Source: Paraliobacillus salinarum
GTDB lineage: Bacteria; Bacillota; Bacilli; Bacillales; Amphibacillaceae
NCBI RefSeq assembly: GCF_014083865.1
Contig: NZ_JACEFA010000019.1
Coordinates: 1-35,175, forward strand
Direction: 5' to 3'
Length of the DNA: 35,175 nt
A program made the translations under genes and the position numbers. Below are positions 16,364 through 29,357 of the stretch, in pieces; positions within the stretch are counted from its first letter, which is position 1, and each line of letters opens with the position of its first letter. Below the pieces are notes generated by a model that saw nothing but the letters and a program-made list of their open reading frames with translations, was not told where the DNA came from and ran no database searches.

Positions 16364-17248
16364 TTACCAACCGCGATCTTGCATACGTTGTTCTGGAGCT
16401 ATAGTACTAATTTCTAGACCCTTCATCGCTGTACCAATTCCTTTAGAGACTTTTGCAATTAATTCATAGTCATTATAATGTGTTGTTGCTTCTACAATAG
16501 CTTTTGCAAATTTAGCTGGATCTTCTGATTTAAAAATACCTGACCCAACAAATACACCATCTGCACCTAATTGCATCATTAGCGCTGCATCAGCAGGCGT
16601 AGCAACACCACCAGCTGCGAAGTTTACTACTGGAAGCCGACCATTTTCTTTAATATCTATTAACACTTCATATGGAGCACCTAATTCTTTAGCAAAAGTC
16701 ATGATTTCATCAGAAGACATTGTAACTAGTTGACGAACTTGAGCTTGAACTTCTCGCATATGTCTTACAGCTTCAACAATATTCCCTGTGCCTGGCTCAC
16801 CTTTTGTACGTAACATAGAAGCACCTTCACCAATTCGACGTGCTGCTTCACCTAAATCACGGCATCCACAAACAAATGGTATAGTGTAATCTCTTTTGTT
16901 TAAATGATATATTTCATCGGCAGGGGTTAATACTTCACTTTCATCAATATAATCTACACCCATTGATTCTAATACACGTGCTTCAACAATATGACCAATA
17001 CGTGCTTTCGCCATTACTGGAATCGATACGGCATTCATTACCTCTTCTACAATAGTCAAATCCGCCATTCTTGCCACACCACCGGCTGCACGTATATCGG
17101 ATGGAACACGTTCTAATGCCATTACAGCTACCGCACCAGCTTCTTCTGCAATTTTTGCTTGTTCGGCATTAACAACGTCCATGATTACGCCACCTTTTTG
17201 CATCTCTGCCATCCCTCTTTTTACACGATCTGTTCCTACATTTGCCAT
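16364..17248 (-). CDS. pdxS: Pyridoxal 5'-phosphate synthase subunit PdxS
   Basis: 294 residues, the standard length. (beta/alpha)8 barrel with D24, K81 (in VMAKARIGH) and K149 (in RTKGEPGTG), the lysines that carry the covalent intermediates. It joins ribose 5-phosphate, glyceraldehyde 3-phosphate and ammonia into PLP in a 12+12 complex with PdxT. Ribosome site AGGGGG. A sigma-A promoter is visible upstream. Confidence 0.98.
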   Translation of the reverse strand: MANVGTDRVKRGMAEMQKGGVIMDVVNAEQAKIAEEAGAVAVMALERVPSDIRAAGGVARMADLTIVEEVMNAVSIPVMAKARIGHIVEARVLESMGVDYIDESEVLTPADEIYHLNKRDYTIPFVCGCRDLGEAARRIGEGASMLRTKGEPGTGNIVEAVRHMREVQAQVRQLVTMSSDEIMTFAKELGAPYEVLIDIKENGRLPVVNFAAGGVATPADAALMMQLGADGVFVGSGIFKSEDPAKFAKAIVEATTHYNDYELIAKVSKGIGTAMKGLEISTIAPEQRMQDRGW

Positions 17249-17311
17249 GATTTTATCCCCCTATATAATTAAAAAATTCAATCATTGAAACGAAAAACTA
17301 ATATGCAACAT

Positions 17312-17339
17312 TGTATACCATTCTTGCTATTTTAATCAA
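17312..17339 (-). promoter_or_regulatory. Promoter of pdxST (sigma-A)
   Basis: Minus strand TTGATT, 16-bp spacer, TATACA with an extended TG (TGGTATACA). About 65 bp before the pdxS start. Confidence 0.65.
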
Positions 17340-17380
17340 GTTAATTTGCACCATTTTAATAGGAATTAAATTTTTTCAAG

Positions 17381-17413
17381 AAAAAAGGAACTGCTATTTA
17401 GCAATTCCTTTTA
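17381..17413 (-). terminator. Terminator of dacA
   Basis: Minus-strand stem AAGGAATTGCT / AGCAGTTCCTT (one T-G) with a 4-nt loop and T6 tail. Confidence 0.87.
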
Positions 17414-17426
17414 AAATCTAATTATA

Positions 17427-18764
17427 TTAAGAGAACCAACCAGTTACTGTATCTTTTACGGTACTAAAAATATCACCAAAGAAATCACCAATTGCTCCAA
17501 GCGTTAACATGAACCAATTCGACTTCTCTACTGCACTTGTAGTAACGATATCAACAGATTGTACTTGTTTCCCTTCAGTAATAAAGCCATAGTCATTTTC
17601 ACCATTGTAAGTTAACTCCATTGTACCTACGACTTGCCCTTTTTTAATTGGAGCAACTAAGTTACCATCTTCATCTAACAATTTTTCATTGATGTTATAT
17701 TGCACATCATAAGCATCTTCTTCACCATTTTTTATGGATGTAACAAGTGCTTCATTTGTTTCTACTTCAACAGTATCTTCTTTTCCTTTAGCTACATTTA
17801 ATGTTGATTGGTCTTTAATTTGATGACCTGCAGGATAAAGTTCCGTTTGTGAAAATTGATTATAGCCATAATCCATTAATTTCTTTGTCTGTTCAAAGCG
17901 TGCGCCAATGCTATCTGTTCGCATCACTACTGAGATTAATCGACGACCATCTCGCTCTGCTGTTCCAGTGAAGGTATATCCTGCTTCATCCGTATGTCCA
18001 GTTTTTAAACCATCAACACCCTCATAAAAGAATTGGGCGAAATTTGCGTTATCCCAAGGTAACATCCAATTCCAGTTTTGTGATGTATGTCCATCTAATT
18101 CGTCTGTTAATTGACTGGAAATATCCAAAGCCTCTGGATAGTCATTTACTAAGTGATAGGCTAATAATGCAGCTGCACGTGCAGAAAGTAAATTATTAGC
18201 ATTCGGATCTGTTCCTTCTGGGTGGTTTTCACCTAGATCACTATTAGATAGTCCAGTAGAGTTTACAAATTCAAACTCACCTAAGCCCATCTCTTCGCCT
18301 TTTTTATTCATTAGTTTAACGAATTCACCTTCAGACCCTGCAACTAGTTCAGCTAAGACAATACTTGTTCCATTATCTGAATTGATTGCCATCGCTTCGT
18401 ATAAATCACGAACAGTATACTGCTTGTCTTGACGTAAACCAATACCAGATGAACTAACATCACCAGAAATACGATAGGCATAATCACTAATCCCAGTTTC
18501 CGTATCCCAGCTAATTTGGCCTTTTTCAATTGCTTCCAAAACAAGGTACTCTGTCATCATTTTTGTCATACTTGCTGGTGGTAATTTCACATCAGCATTT
18601 TTTGCAAATAATATTTTTCCTGTTTCTCCATCAACTAGTATGGCTGATTCTGCACTTACATCTAGGCTATTTGCTTCAACTGCAATTGGTTTGAAACCTA
18701 TAGAAGCGAAGAGTAGTGCGCCAATGAGTATAGTATACACGGATGTTGTTATTTTTCTATTCAA
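17427..18764 (-). CDS. dacA: D-alanyl-D-alanine carboxypeptidase DacA (PBP5)
   Basis: 445 residues, near the B. subtilis PBP5 length. Signal peptide 1-31, then the penicillin-binding transpeptidase-like domain with S65-x-x-K68, S129-D-N131 and K254-T-G256. A beta-rich domain follows and the C-terminus is an amphipathic membrane anchor (NWFMLTLGAIGDFFGDIF). It trims the terminal D-Ala of peptidoglycan stem peptides. The start codon is TTG, supported by GGAGG 9 nt upstream; no ATG fits before the signal peptide. Confidence 0.97.
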   Translation of the reverse strand: MNRKITTSVYTILIGALLFASIGFKPIAVEANSLDVSAESAILVDGETGKILFAKNADVKLPPASMTKMMTEYLVLEAIEKGQISWDTETGISDYAYRISGDVSSSGIGLRQDKQYTVRDLYEAMAINSDNGTSIVLAELVAGSEGEFVKLMNKKGEEMGLGEFEFVNSTGLSNSDLGENHPEGTDPNANNLLSARAAALLAYHLVNDYPEALDISSQLTDELDGHTSQNWNWMLPWDNANFAQFFYEGVDGLKTGHTDEAGYTFTGTAERDGRRLISVVMRTDSIGARFEQTKKLMDYGYNQFSQTELYPAGHQIKDQSTLNVAKGKEDTVEVETNEALVTSIKNGEEDAYDVQYNINEKLLDEDGNLVAPIKKGQVVGTMELTYNGENDYGFITEGKQVQSVDIVTTSAVEKSNWFMLTLGAIGDFFGDIFSTVKDTVTGWFS

Positions 18765-18804
18765 CCTTTTATACCTCCACGATGATTGTTATTACACAAG
18801 GCAT

Positions 18805-18833
18805 ATTTTATCACATCCTATCAAAAAGTGGAA
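18805..18833 (-). promoter_or_regulatory. Candidate promoter of dacA
   Basis: Minus strand extended minus-10 TGATAAAAT, with a poor minus-35 (TTCCAC) 17 bp upstream, about 40 bp before the start codon. Confidence 0.4.
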
Positions 18834-18895
18834 CAAACTTTTGTAGGTGTTTTTTTCTAAAGTTTTTAGGCTAGACTAATCACATGAGTAAACAA

Positions 18896-18933
18896 GAAAA
18901 AAGTACAACCAGGTTTTAAAACGAGGTTGTACT
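18896..18933 (-). terminator. Terminator of guaB
   Basis: Minus-strand stem AGTACAACC / GGTTGTACT, 14-nt loop, T6 tail, 9 bp after the guaB stop. Confidence 0.9.
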
Positions 18934-18942
18934 CTCACTGTC

Positions 18943-20421
<1,479 letters not shown>

Positions 20422-20527
20422 CTACCTCCTTGAATATTATTTTATTAAAGAAATGATTAATATGGGCGTTGCTGGTTATGCTACAAAAGATTAATCCAAA
20501 GCAAGCTCTTTTTTCTTATTGTTATTT

Positions 20528-20556
20528 ACAATACGACATCGAAACATGTTTTTCAA
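20528..20556 (-). promoter_or_regulatory. Promoter of guaB (sigma-A)
   Basis: Minus strand TTGAAA, 17-bp spacer, TATTGT, in the guaB-yaaC divergent region. Confidence 0.55.
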
Positions 20557-20618
20557 CCTTTTTTAAAACCAAACATTAATTCCCATTAACCATTGCACCA
20601 TCATAGAGGAGAGATTCT

Positions 20619-21569
20619 ATGAAACAATCTATGTCCACTTTATATCATTATCTGGAATCACAAGAAAATGCACACCAATTTTTGAACCATTGCTATGAAC
20701 AAAAAGGCTTAACTAATCCGACACATTGGAGCTATCAAAACGGAGAACGGTTTTATTATATGATTAAGCACGGTTTAATTTATTATCAAACCGCTGATCA
20801 ATCACCAATTACTATTCGACCTTTACTTTATTATTACGGGATGATGCATCTGATCAAAGCCTGTTTATTAACGATCATTCCTACCTATCCTGAAAGTACA
20901 GCTTTGTTAGCACACGGATTATCTACACGTAAGCAAAAAAAACAAAATTATCAGTTATTAGCAGATGAGGTAAAAATACAGCAAAAAGGTTTATTTCGTT
21001 ATTTTTCAACACATTTATTTAAAGTTAAAACTTTTACAAAAGAAAAGTTTTATATTGAGCAGCTATTAAAAGCAATCCCTGAATTAAATAATCTATTCTT
21101 CTTACAACAAAAAAATCATCCTTTTGTTAAAGTCGGGAGGGTCAATGAATCTACACTAACATTTCCTAATATTGTGTTAGACAACTATCATGTAACACAA
21201 GATCGATTTATTAATAAGTTACAGGGTTTTATAAATATTACTGAAGTAAAACAAACAAAGACACAGTTTCAATGTAAATTAGATCAACCTGTTCCTGTTA
21301 TCACTAATCAGCCATTGTATATTCATTCAGATAATCATCATGTATACTTCCCTCTAAACACTGATGTACCAATGCAACATCATGAAATTATGCATCATTA
21401 TATGCTACTGTATCACCTAAGTATGATCGTTCGCTATGAATCAGAATGGTGGGGGGACTTTGTCCAAACACAACATTCAAGCGACTATTCTATTATCACA
21501 CATTTCTTATCCATAACTTCTAAAAAAGTTCCGTACTTTTTCGAACACTTTCTTAAACAATATATGTGA
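20619..21569 (+). CDS. yaaC: YaaC-like protein
   Basis: 316 residues, no signal peptide or membrane helix, rich in His, Tyr and Gln. It fits the YaaC family by size, by position (divergent from guaB, near gyrA) and by the start with an aromatic-rich HWSYQNGERFYYMIKHGL segment. The function is unknown in B. subtilis as well, and I see no catalytic motif. Ribosome site GAGGAGAG 6 nt before ATG. It ends about 30 bp before the convergent HD-GYP stop, with no clear hairpin between them. Confidence 0.88.
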   Translation: MKQSMSTLYHYLESQENAHQFLNHCYEQKGLTNPTHWSYQNGERFYYMIKHGLIYYQTADQSPITIRPLLYYYGMMHLIKACLLTIIPTYPESTALLAHGLSTRKQKKQNYQLLADEVKIQQKGLFRYFSTHLFKVKTFTKEKFYIEQLLKAIPELNNLFFLQQKNHPFVKVGRVNESTLTFPNIVLDNYHVTQDRFINKLQGFINITEVKQTKTQFQCKLDQPVPVITNQPLYIHSDNHHVYFPLNTDVPMQHHEIMHHYMLLYHLSMIVRYESEWWGDFVQTQHSSDYSIITHFLSITSKKVPYFFEHFLKQYM

Positions 21570-21600
21570 TAACGATCTAGCTAAAAATCATCTCTTTTTT

Positions 21601-22671
21601 TCAAACTGTTTCTTCAATGTAAAGTGATGAGTGTTCTTTTAATGCAATCATCTTCCCATCTTCCAATTCTATAATTGGACGGGTAGGAAAAGCTGGTTCT
21701 ATATGAACAATCTCTCCTATCAAATCATTAGAGAGTCGTACTTTTGTTGCAACTGGAAAATTAGTACTTAATTCCATAAACTTTTTAAATATATGATAAT
21801 CAAAATGTTGGTAGCTATCTCTTTGCATTTCTTCCAGTACTAAAAAAGGAGACTGTTGTGCACGATAACGACGTTCACAAGTCATTGCATGATAGGTATC
21901 ACAAATAGCGATTATTTGTGCGAAAGAATGGATTTTATCTGCTTTTAATCCTAATGGGTAACCAGTGCCATTAGGTCTTTCATGATGCTGTAATATCGCT
22001 AATTTCGCTCCTTTGCTTAAAGCAGAAGACTTCTCGATATAGCGGTAAGAATAGATCGGATGTTTTTTAATTTCTTTAAATTCTCCATCCGTTAATAATC
22101 CCACCTTCGTGAAAATGCCGGGATTAACTTTTGCCATGCCACTCTCTGCCAGAAATGCTGCGATACCAACTTGGATCCATTCTTTTTCGACACCTAATTG
22201 TTTAGCTAATAAACCTGCTAATAAGCTCGTTGCTACACCATGGTGATAAAAATAATCCTCTTTGTTGGAATAACGATGCAATTGAAATATGGTGATGCCA
22301 AATTCCTCAACTTGTTCTAATAATGGCACAATTAATTCTCTTACTCTATTTATTTGTATCTGAGAACCACTTTGCCATTGCCAAAACATTTTCTTGTAAG
22401 ATAGAACAGCATCCTGATATTGTTCTGTTAATGGTTTTGATTCGATTATTTTCTTTTTCTTTTTTTGTACTTCTTTTTCTTTAGGGTGAAATGGCATTCC
22501 ATTTGCTAACTTTGGTGATACTTTAACTTCATTGATTAAAAAACTTCGAAGGACTTCAATATGTAGTTCATTTATAACTGTATTCTTTGTTATAATTGGT
22601 CGACTTGTCTTTCCACGCACATCTTCTAGAAGGACACACTGAGGAGTTAATTGTGATGGATGAACTTCCAT
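21601..22671 (-). CDS. HD-GYP-like domain protein with lost HD pair
   Basis: 356 residues from the ATG at 22671 (AAGGTGG 8 nt upstream); a TTG-initiated extension to 22755 has no ribosome site. About 1-90 is an N-terminal region with a lysine-rich linker. An HD-GYP module follows (about 125-300) with HHGVA (143-147), H204, HHE (229-231), GTGYP (235-239) and D258. Where family members have LLHDIGK this protein has FLAESGMAK, so the metal-binding HD (here A175-E176) is missing. A small C-terminal beta domain ends the protein. It may bind rather than hydrolyse cyclic di-nucleotides, or be a scaffold. B. subtilis has rrnO here instead. Confidence 0.85.
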   Translation of the reverse strand: MEVHPSQLTPQCVLLEDVRGKTSRPIITKNTVINELHIEVLRSFLINEVKVSPKLANGMPFHPKEKEVQKKKKKIIESKPLTEQYQDAVLSYKKMFWQWQSGSQIQINRVRELIVPLLEQVEEFGITIFQLHRYSNKEDYFYHHGVATSLLAGLLAKQLGVEKEWIQVGIAAFLAESGMAKVNPGIFTKVGLLTDGEFKEIKKHPIYSYRYIEKSSALSKGAKLAILQHHERPNGTGYPLGLKADKIHSFAQIIAICDTYHAMTCERRYRAQQSPFLVLEEMQRDSYQHFDYHIFKKFMELSTNFPVATKVRLSNDLIGEIVHIEPAFPTRPIIELEDGKMIALKEHSSLYIEETV

Positions 22672-22720
22672 GATCAACACCACCTTTTTTATGTTTAACA
22701 GTATATAAAATTTATATAAT

Positions 22721-22749
22721 TTTATAAGAATGGAGTTGCCAATAGACAA
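22721..22749 (-). promoter_or_regulatory. Candidate promoter of the HD-GYP gene
   Basis: Minus strand TTGTCT, 17-bp spacer, TATAAA. The minus-35 and part of the spacer lie inside an inverted repeat (22731-22754). Confidence 0.5.
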
Positions 22750-22754
22750 CTCCA
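22731..22754 (-). repeat. Inverted repeat between gyrA and the HD-GYP gene
   Basis: TGGAGTTG / CAACTCCA (8 bp, 8-nt loop). It could be the gyrA terminator, but no T run follows; it could also be an operator dyad on the promoter it overlaps. Confidence 0.6.
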
Positions 22755-22806
22755 AATGAAATGTGTAAATAACTAAAAATTATATAGACAGATGCTCAAC
22801 CAAGAT

Positions 22807-25308
22807 TTATTCTTCAGTTGGCTCTTGAGAAACTTCTTCACTTTCCTCAATTGTTTCTATTTCTTCTTCTATTTCTTCTTCTATTTCAATTCGTGCAACA
22901 GTTGCAACTTTTTGATCCTCTTGAAGGCGAATCAAGCGAACACCTTGTGTATTTCTTCCTGTTTGTGAAATACCATCAACAGGCATACGAATCAATACAC
23001 CAGCTGCAGTTATAATCATAATATCTTCTTCACCATTTACCGCTTTAACTGCTACAACCTCACCAGTTTTTTCTGTAATATTACATGTGGCAACACCCTT
23101 ACCACCACGATTAGTAATACGATAATCTACTGCTGGAGTTTGTTTTCCATAGCCATTTTCGGTAACATTTAATACGTGATAATCATCTTCAATGATTTCC
23201 ATTGAGACTACTTCATCATTCTCACGTAACGAAATTCCTTTCACGCCAGCTGCAGTTCGACCCATCGAACGAATTTGATTTTCTTCAAAACGAATGAGAG
23301 AACCTTTTCTAGTTCCGATCATAATATGCTTGGACCCATCTGTTAATCGAACAGAAATCAATTCATCGTCTTCGCGTAAATTCAGGGCGATTAATCCGCC
23401 ACGACGAATATTCGCAAATTGAGCTAACGATGTTCGTTTTGAAATACCTTGTTTTGTAGTAAAGAAAAGATACCAGTCAGACTCAAATTCATGAACGGTA
23501 ATTACTGCATTTATCCATTCATCTTTATCAATTTCTAACAAATTAATAATTGGTATTCCTTTTGCTGTTCTACTAAACTCAGGAATTTCATATCCTTTTG
23601 CTCGATATACTTTTCCTTTATTACTAAAGAATAAAACGGTATCGTGTGTAGAAGTGGAAACTAAATGTTCTACAAAATCATCCTCATTCGTATCCATTCC
23701 TTGTACACCACGTCCTCCTCTTCGTTGTACACGATAAGTAGAGGAAGGTAGTCGTTTAATGTAACCTTTATGTGTTAAAGTAATAACAATATTTTCTTCT
23801 GGGATAAGATCTTCATCCTCGAAGAAGTCTGTACCGCCGACACTGATTTCTGTACGACGTGTATCATTAAATTTTTCTTTTATTTCTAGTAATTCCTCAC
23901 GAATGATTTCAAGTACTTTTTCTTCATCTGCTAAAACAGCTTTTAATTCATTAATTAATTTTAGCAACTCTTGATATTCTTCTTCAATCTTTTCGCGTTC
24001 AAGACCAGTTAAACGTTGCAAACGCATATCTAAGATAGCTTGTGCTTGCTTTTCTGATAGATCATAGTTCTCCATTAAGCCGGTTCTTGCGATATCAGCT
24101 GTTTTTGATTGACGAATAAGTGCAATAATCGCATCAATATGATCTAACGCGATACGCAAGCCTTCTAAAATATGAGCGCGTGCTTCTGCTTTACGAAGTT
24201 CATATGCTGTACGACGTTTAATAATCTCTTTTTGATGCTCTAAATAATGCGACAACGCTTGTTTTAAATTTAATACTTTAGGCTGTCCATCGACTAAGGC
24301 AAGCATATTAATACCAAATGAGGTTTGTAACGCTGTTTGTTTATATAAATTATTTAATAATACATTGGCATTTGCATCTCGACGTAGTTCTATTACGATA
24401 CGCATACCATTTCGATCTGATTCATCTCGTAAATCTGTAATGCCATCAATTTTCTTATCACGAGCAAGCTCAGCAATTTTCTCAACAAGTTTTGCTTTAT
24501 TCACTTGATAAGGTAATTCTGAAACAATAATTGTAGCTTTGCCATTTGCCTTCTCTTCAATTTCTGCTTTCGCACGAATAGTAATTGAACCTTTTCCAGT
24601 TTCAAACGCTTTACGAATACCGCTTCGTCCTAATATCATTCCACCAGTAGGAAAGTCGGGACCGTAAATATACGATTCCATTAATTCATCAATTGTTAGA
24701 TCTGGATTTTTACTAATTGCTAATACAGCATCAATGGTTTCTCCCAATTGATGAGGTGGGATATTCGTTGCCATCCCAACAGCAATACCTGATGCACCGT
24801 TAACTAATAAATTTGGAAAACGAGATGGTAACACTTTTGGCTCGCGTTCTGATCCATCATAGTTATCCATATAGTCAATCGTGTCTTTATTAATATCACG
24901 TAAAATTTCCATTGATATTTTTGACATTCTAGCTTCTGTATAACGCATAGCAGCAGCAGGATCTCCATCTACTGAACCAAAGTTACCGTGTCCATCAACT
25001 AGCATGTAACGATAACTGAAATCCTGTGCCATCCTTACCATTGCTTCGTAAACTGCGGAATCACCGTGTGGGTGATACTTACCAATTACGTCACCGACAA
25101 TACGAGCAGATTTTTTGTATGCTTTATCTGCATGCATACCCAGATCATTCATCGCATAAAGAATTCTACGATGAACAGGCTTTAATCCATCTCTAACATC
25201 GGGTAAAGCCCTTGAAACAATAACACTCATTGCGTAGTCTAAAAAAGATGTACGCATTTCTTTACCAATATTAATTTCTTGCACCTGTGGACGTTGATTA
25301 TCCACCAT
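22807..25308 (-). CDS. gyrA: DNA gyrase subunit A
   Basis: 833 residues. Winged-helix breakage-reunion domain with catalytic Y123 next to R122, quinolone-determining segment [10 protein letters not shown] (S84 and E88, the common sensitive residues), a long coiled-coil gate, and a C-terminal six-bladed beta-pinwheel with the GyrA box RRGGRGVQG. The tail is strongly acidic ([15 protein letters not shown]). With GyrB it introduces negative supercoils. It lies 65 bp downstream of gyrB; ribosome site TAGGAGGT. Confidence 0.99.
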   Translation of the reverse strand: MVDNQRPQVQEINIGKEMRTSFLDYAMSVIVSRALPDVRDGLKPVHRRILYAMNDLGMHADKAYKKSARIVGDVIGKYHPHGDSAVYEAMVRMAQDFSYRYMLVDGHGNFGSVDGDPAAAMRYTEARMSKISMEILRDINKDTIDYMDNYDGSEREPKVLPSRFPNLLVNGASGIAVGMATNIPPHQLGETIDAVLAISKNPDLTIDELMESYIYGPDFPTGGMILGRSGIRKAFETGKGSITIRAKAEIEEKANGKATIIVSELPYQVNKAKLVEKIAELARDKKIDGITDLRDESDRNGMRIVIELRRDANANVLLNNLYKQTALQTSFGINMLALVDGQPKVLNLKQALSHYLEHQKEIIKRRTAYELRKAEARAHILEGLRIALDHIDAIIALIRQSKTADIARTGLMENYDLSEKQAQAILDMRLQRLTGLEREKIEEEYQELLKLINELKAVLADEEKVLEIIREELLEIKEKFNDTRRTEISVGGTDFFEDEDLIPEENIVITLTHKGYIKRLPSSTYRVQRRGGRGVQGMDTNEDDFVEHLVSTSTHDTVLFFSNKGKVYRAKGYEIPEFSRTAKGIPIINLLEIDKDEWINAVITVHEFESDWYLFFTTKQGISKRTSLAQFANIRRGGLIALNLREDDELISVRLTDGSKHIMIGTRKGSLIRFEENQIRSMGRTAAGVKGISLRENDEVVSMEIIEDDYHVLNVTENGYGKQTPAVDYRITNRGGKGVATCNITEKTGEVVAVKAVNGEEDIMIITAAGVLIRMPVDGISQTGRNTQGVRLIRLQEDQKVATVARIEIEEEIEEEIETIEESEEVSQEPTEE

Positions 25309-25373
25309 ATGACTACCTCCTATCCTACTGAGGACAAACTTACTTTTACTTTATTTACATATTACTTTAAGAC

Positions 25374-27353
<1,980 letters not shown>

Positions 27354-27373
27354 TCACTCATATATTAAAGTCT

Positions 27374-27398
27374 TGTAACATTTTATATAAATGTAACA
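27374..27398. repeat. Imperfect palindrome between remB and gyrB
   Basis: Arms TGTAACATTT / AAATGTAACA match at nine of ten positions around a 5-nt A/T centre. It lies in the 95-bp gap before gyrB and could be an operator or an mRNA hairpin; no T run follows. Confidence 0.5.
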
Positions 27399-27403
27399 GT
27401 CTA

Positions 27404-27697
27404 CTAGGTCTCTTCAAACATATCATCGTTACTATAATCATCCAATTTACTAATGGTGGAAAGCATACTTGCTCGTTTTTTTAACGTCAAAACAGACAAG
27501 GGGCTATAGTATATATGATCATTTGTAATAATAATTGATTTTGTTTCTTCTTCATCAAGAGTTGTGACATTGTTGGCTTTCTGTTGATTATTTACCATTT
27601 CGTCATTAATTGTTGATGAAGAGATGTACTGGTAGTCAATCATAGCAATTACATTTTTTGATTCAATAATGTCATCTCCACCAATATGAATAAACAT
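27404..27697 (-). CDS. remB: Extracellular matrix regulator RemB (YaaB)
   Basis: 97 residues, DUF370 family, between recF and gyrB as in B. subtilis. It keeps the family start MFIHIGGDDII and the conserved SIIITNDHIYYSPLSVLTLKKR segment. It is longer than the roughly 80-residue B. subtilis YaaB because of a polar middle insert (about 35-50) and an acidic C-terminal tail. RemB promotes biofilm matrix gene expression in B. subtilis; that role here is inferred. Ribosome site AGGGGGG. Confidence 0.93.
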   Translation of the reverse strand: MFIHIGGDDIIESKNVIAMIDYQYISSSTINDEMVNNQQKANNVTTLDEEETKSIIITNDHIYYSPLSVLTLKKRASMLSTISKLDDYSNDDMFEET

Positions 27698-27752
27698 GTC
27701 GATCCCCCCTATTCTTTATGTATAACTAGTTGAGCATACATAAGGCATCACC

Positions 27753-28865
27753 TTACATAACAATCTCCCCATCTTTCACATGAAAAAGCTCAGCCTGATT
27801 AATCGTATCATGCTGAATATCACTGACACTCGTTGTAGAAACAAAAGTTTGTACTTTACCTTGAATTGTATGTAATAAATGTGATTGTCGATAGTGATCT
27901 AACTCGCTCAGTACATCATCCAATAACAAAATAGGATATTCGCCTACTTCACTTTTGATTAAATCAATTTCAGCTAGTTTCAATGATAATGCAGTTGTTC
28001 GCTGCTGACCTTGTGAACCAAAGGTCTGAACATCTTTGTCATTTACATAAAAAACTAAATCATCTCGATGAGGACCGATTAGTGTCGTTCCTCTATCTAC
28101 TTCCTTTTCTAACATGCTGAAAAAACTAGTAGTATACTTAGCTTTTATTTTCTCCCTATCTTCGACTTCTGATACATCTACTGTAGATAAGTAGCTTATT
28201 TCTAGATTTTCTTTGTCCTGACTAATCCCTTTATGTATCGGTTTTGCCCATTTTCGTAAAAGATCCAAAAACAAGAATCGCTTTTCAACAATAAAACTAG
28301 CGTGTTCAATTAATTGTTCCGTTAACACTTCGAGCATCGTGCGATCATTTGTTTTTCTGCGCTGAAGATCTTTCAATAAATGATTTCGCTGTTTTAATAT
28401 TTTTTGAAATTGGCCTAAATGATAAATATAAACGGGCTGAATTTGACCAATTTCCATATCAATGAATCTACGTCTAATCTGAGGACTTCCTTTAACTAGA
28501 TTTAAATCTTCAGGGGCAAACATCACAACATTTAAAGCACCTATGTAATCACTAAGTCGACGCTGTTCTAAATGGTTTACTTTTGCCTTTTTACCTTTAC
28601 TAGAGAATTGTATTTCAAGAGGGAAGCTCTGTTTTCGTTTATATACTTTCCCTTCTATTTTAGCATAGTTTTGATTCCATTGAATAAGTTCTTTGTCACG
28701 TGGCGTTCGATAAGATTTAGAAAAAGCTAGCACATAAATAGCTTCCATTAGATTGGTTTTCCCTTGCGCATTCTCACCAATAATAACGTTAACTTTATCA
28801 TCAAATGTTACAGATAAATCCTGATAATTTCGATAATTAGTTAGTGATAAACCTTGTATATACAT
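27753..28865 (-). CDS. recF: DNA replication and repair protein RecF
   Basis: 370 residues. SMC/ABC-type ATPase: Walker A GENAQGKT at about 33-40, signature region [18 protein letters not shown], Walker [15 protein letters not shown]. It binds gapped DNA and, with RecO and RecR, loads RecA. 30 bp downstream of yaaA, with ribosome site AAAGGG 8 nt before ATG. A short hairpin (27717-27744) lies between it and remB. Confidence 0.98.
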   Translation of the reverse strand: MYIQGLSLTNYRNYQDLSVTFDDKVNVIIGENAQGKTNLMEAIYVLAFSKSYRTPRDKELIQWNQNYAKIEGKVYKRKQSFPLEIQFSSKGKKAKVNHLEQRRLSDYIGALNVVMFAPEDLNLVKGSPQIRRRFIDMEIGQIQPVYIYHLGQFQKILKQRNHLLKDLQRRKTNDRTMLEVLTEQLIEHASFIVEKRFLFLDLLRKWAKPIHKGISQDKENLEISYLSTVDVSEVEDREKIKAKYTTSFFSMLEKEVDRGTTLIGPHRDDLVFYVNDKDVQTFGSQGQQRTTALSLKLAEIDLIKSEVGEYPILLLDDVLSELDHYRQSHLLHTIQGKVQTFVSTTSVSDIQHDTINQAELFHVKDGEIVM

Positions 28866-28895
28866 AATAATACCCTTTCTAAGTGCGTGCAGTAA

Positions 28896-29126
28896 CTACA
28901 TCGATTCTTCCACATGAATTTCAAATGACCCTACATCTGGAATGTCAACTCGGTCTCCCGGATATAACTTTCTACCTCTACGTTGATCCTGTTCATTATT
29001 TACAAACACATCATAATCAGCTAGAAACAGTTTTGCCATTCCACCAGATTCAATGATGTTAGCTAATTTGAGGAATTGTCCTAATGCTATATATTCCGTT
29101 GTTATCTCAATTTTTTCTACTTCCAT
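28896..29126 (-). CDS. yaaA: S4-domain RNA-binding protein YaaA
   Basis: 76 residues, a single S4-like fold with LGQFLKLANIIESGGMAKLFL and the RRGRKLYPGD loop. It always lies between dnaN and recF in Bacillaceae and is thought to act in ribosome-related RNA binding; its role is not firmly established. Strong ribosome site AGGAGG. A terminator and a promoter candidate upstream suggest it heads its own unit with recF. Confidence 0.96.
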   Translation of the reverse strand: MEVEKIEITTEYIALGQFLKLANIIESGGMAKLFLADYDVFVNNEQDQRRGRKLYPGDRVDIPDVGSFEIHVEESM

Positions 29127-29216
29127 TGTTACAGCCTCCTAGTTGAGAGAGTTAATAGCAAAGCTCCATACTAGTACTCGTTTTTTTTACACCGATCTTT
29201 TTAGTGCCTTCTTTCT

Positions 29217-29244
29217 ATTTTACTAGATATTCTAAGATAAGCAA
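29217..29244 (-). promoter_or_regulatory. Candidate promoter of yaaA-recF
   Basis: Minus strand TTGCTT, 16-bp spacer, TAAAAT, just after the dnaN terminator. Confidence 0.5.
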
Positions 29245-29265
29245 AGCTTTGTAGGAAATCTCTAT

Positions 29266-29307
29266 CAAAAGCAAAAGGGATTGTTCTTAGACAACCCCTT
29301 TTCTGCT
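29266..29307 (-). terminator. Terminator after dnaN
   Basis: Long imperfect minus-strand hairpin AGCAGAAAAGGGGTTGT / ACAATCCCTTTTGCT followed by TTTG. It closes the dnaA-dnaN unit about 50 bp after the stop. Confidence 0.75.
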
Positions 29308-29357
29308 TATACACCATGATTTACATGCCATTTATAAGTATTGTTGTTTTTATAAAA

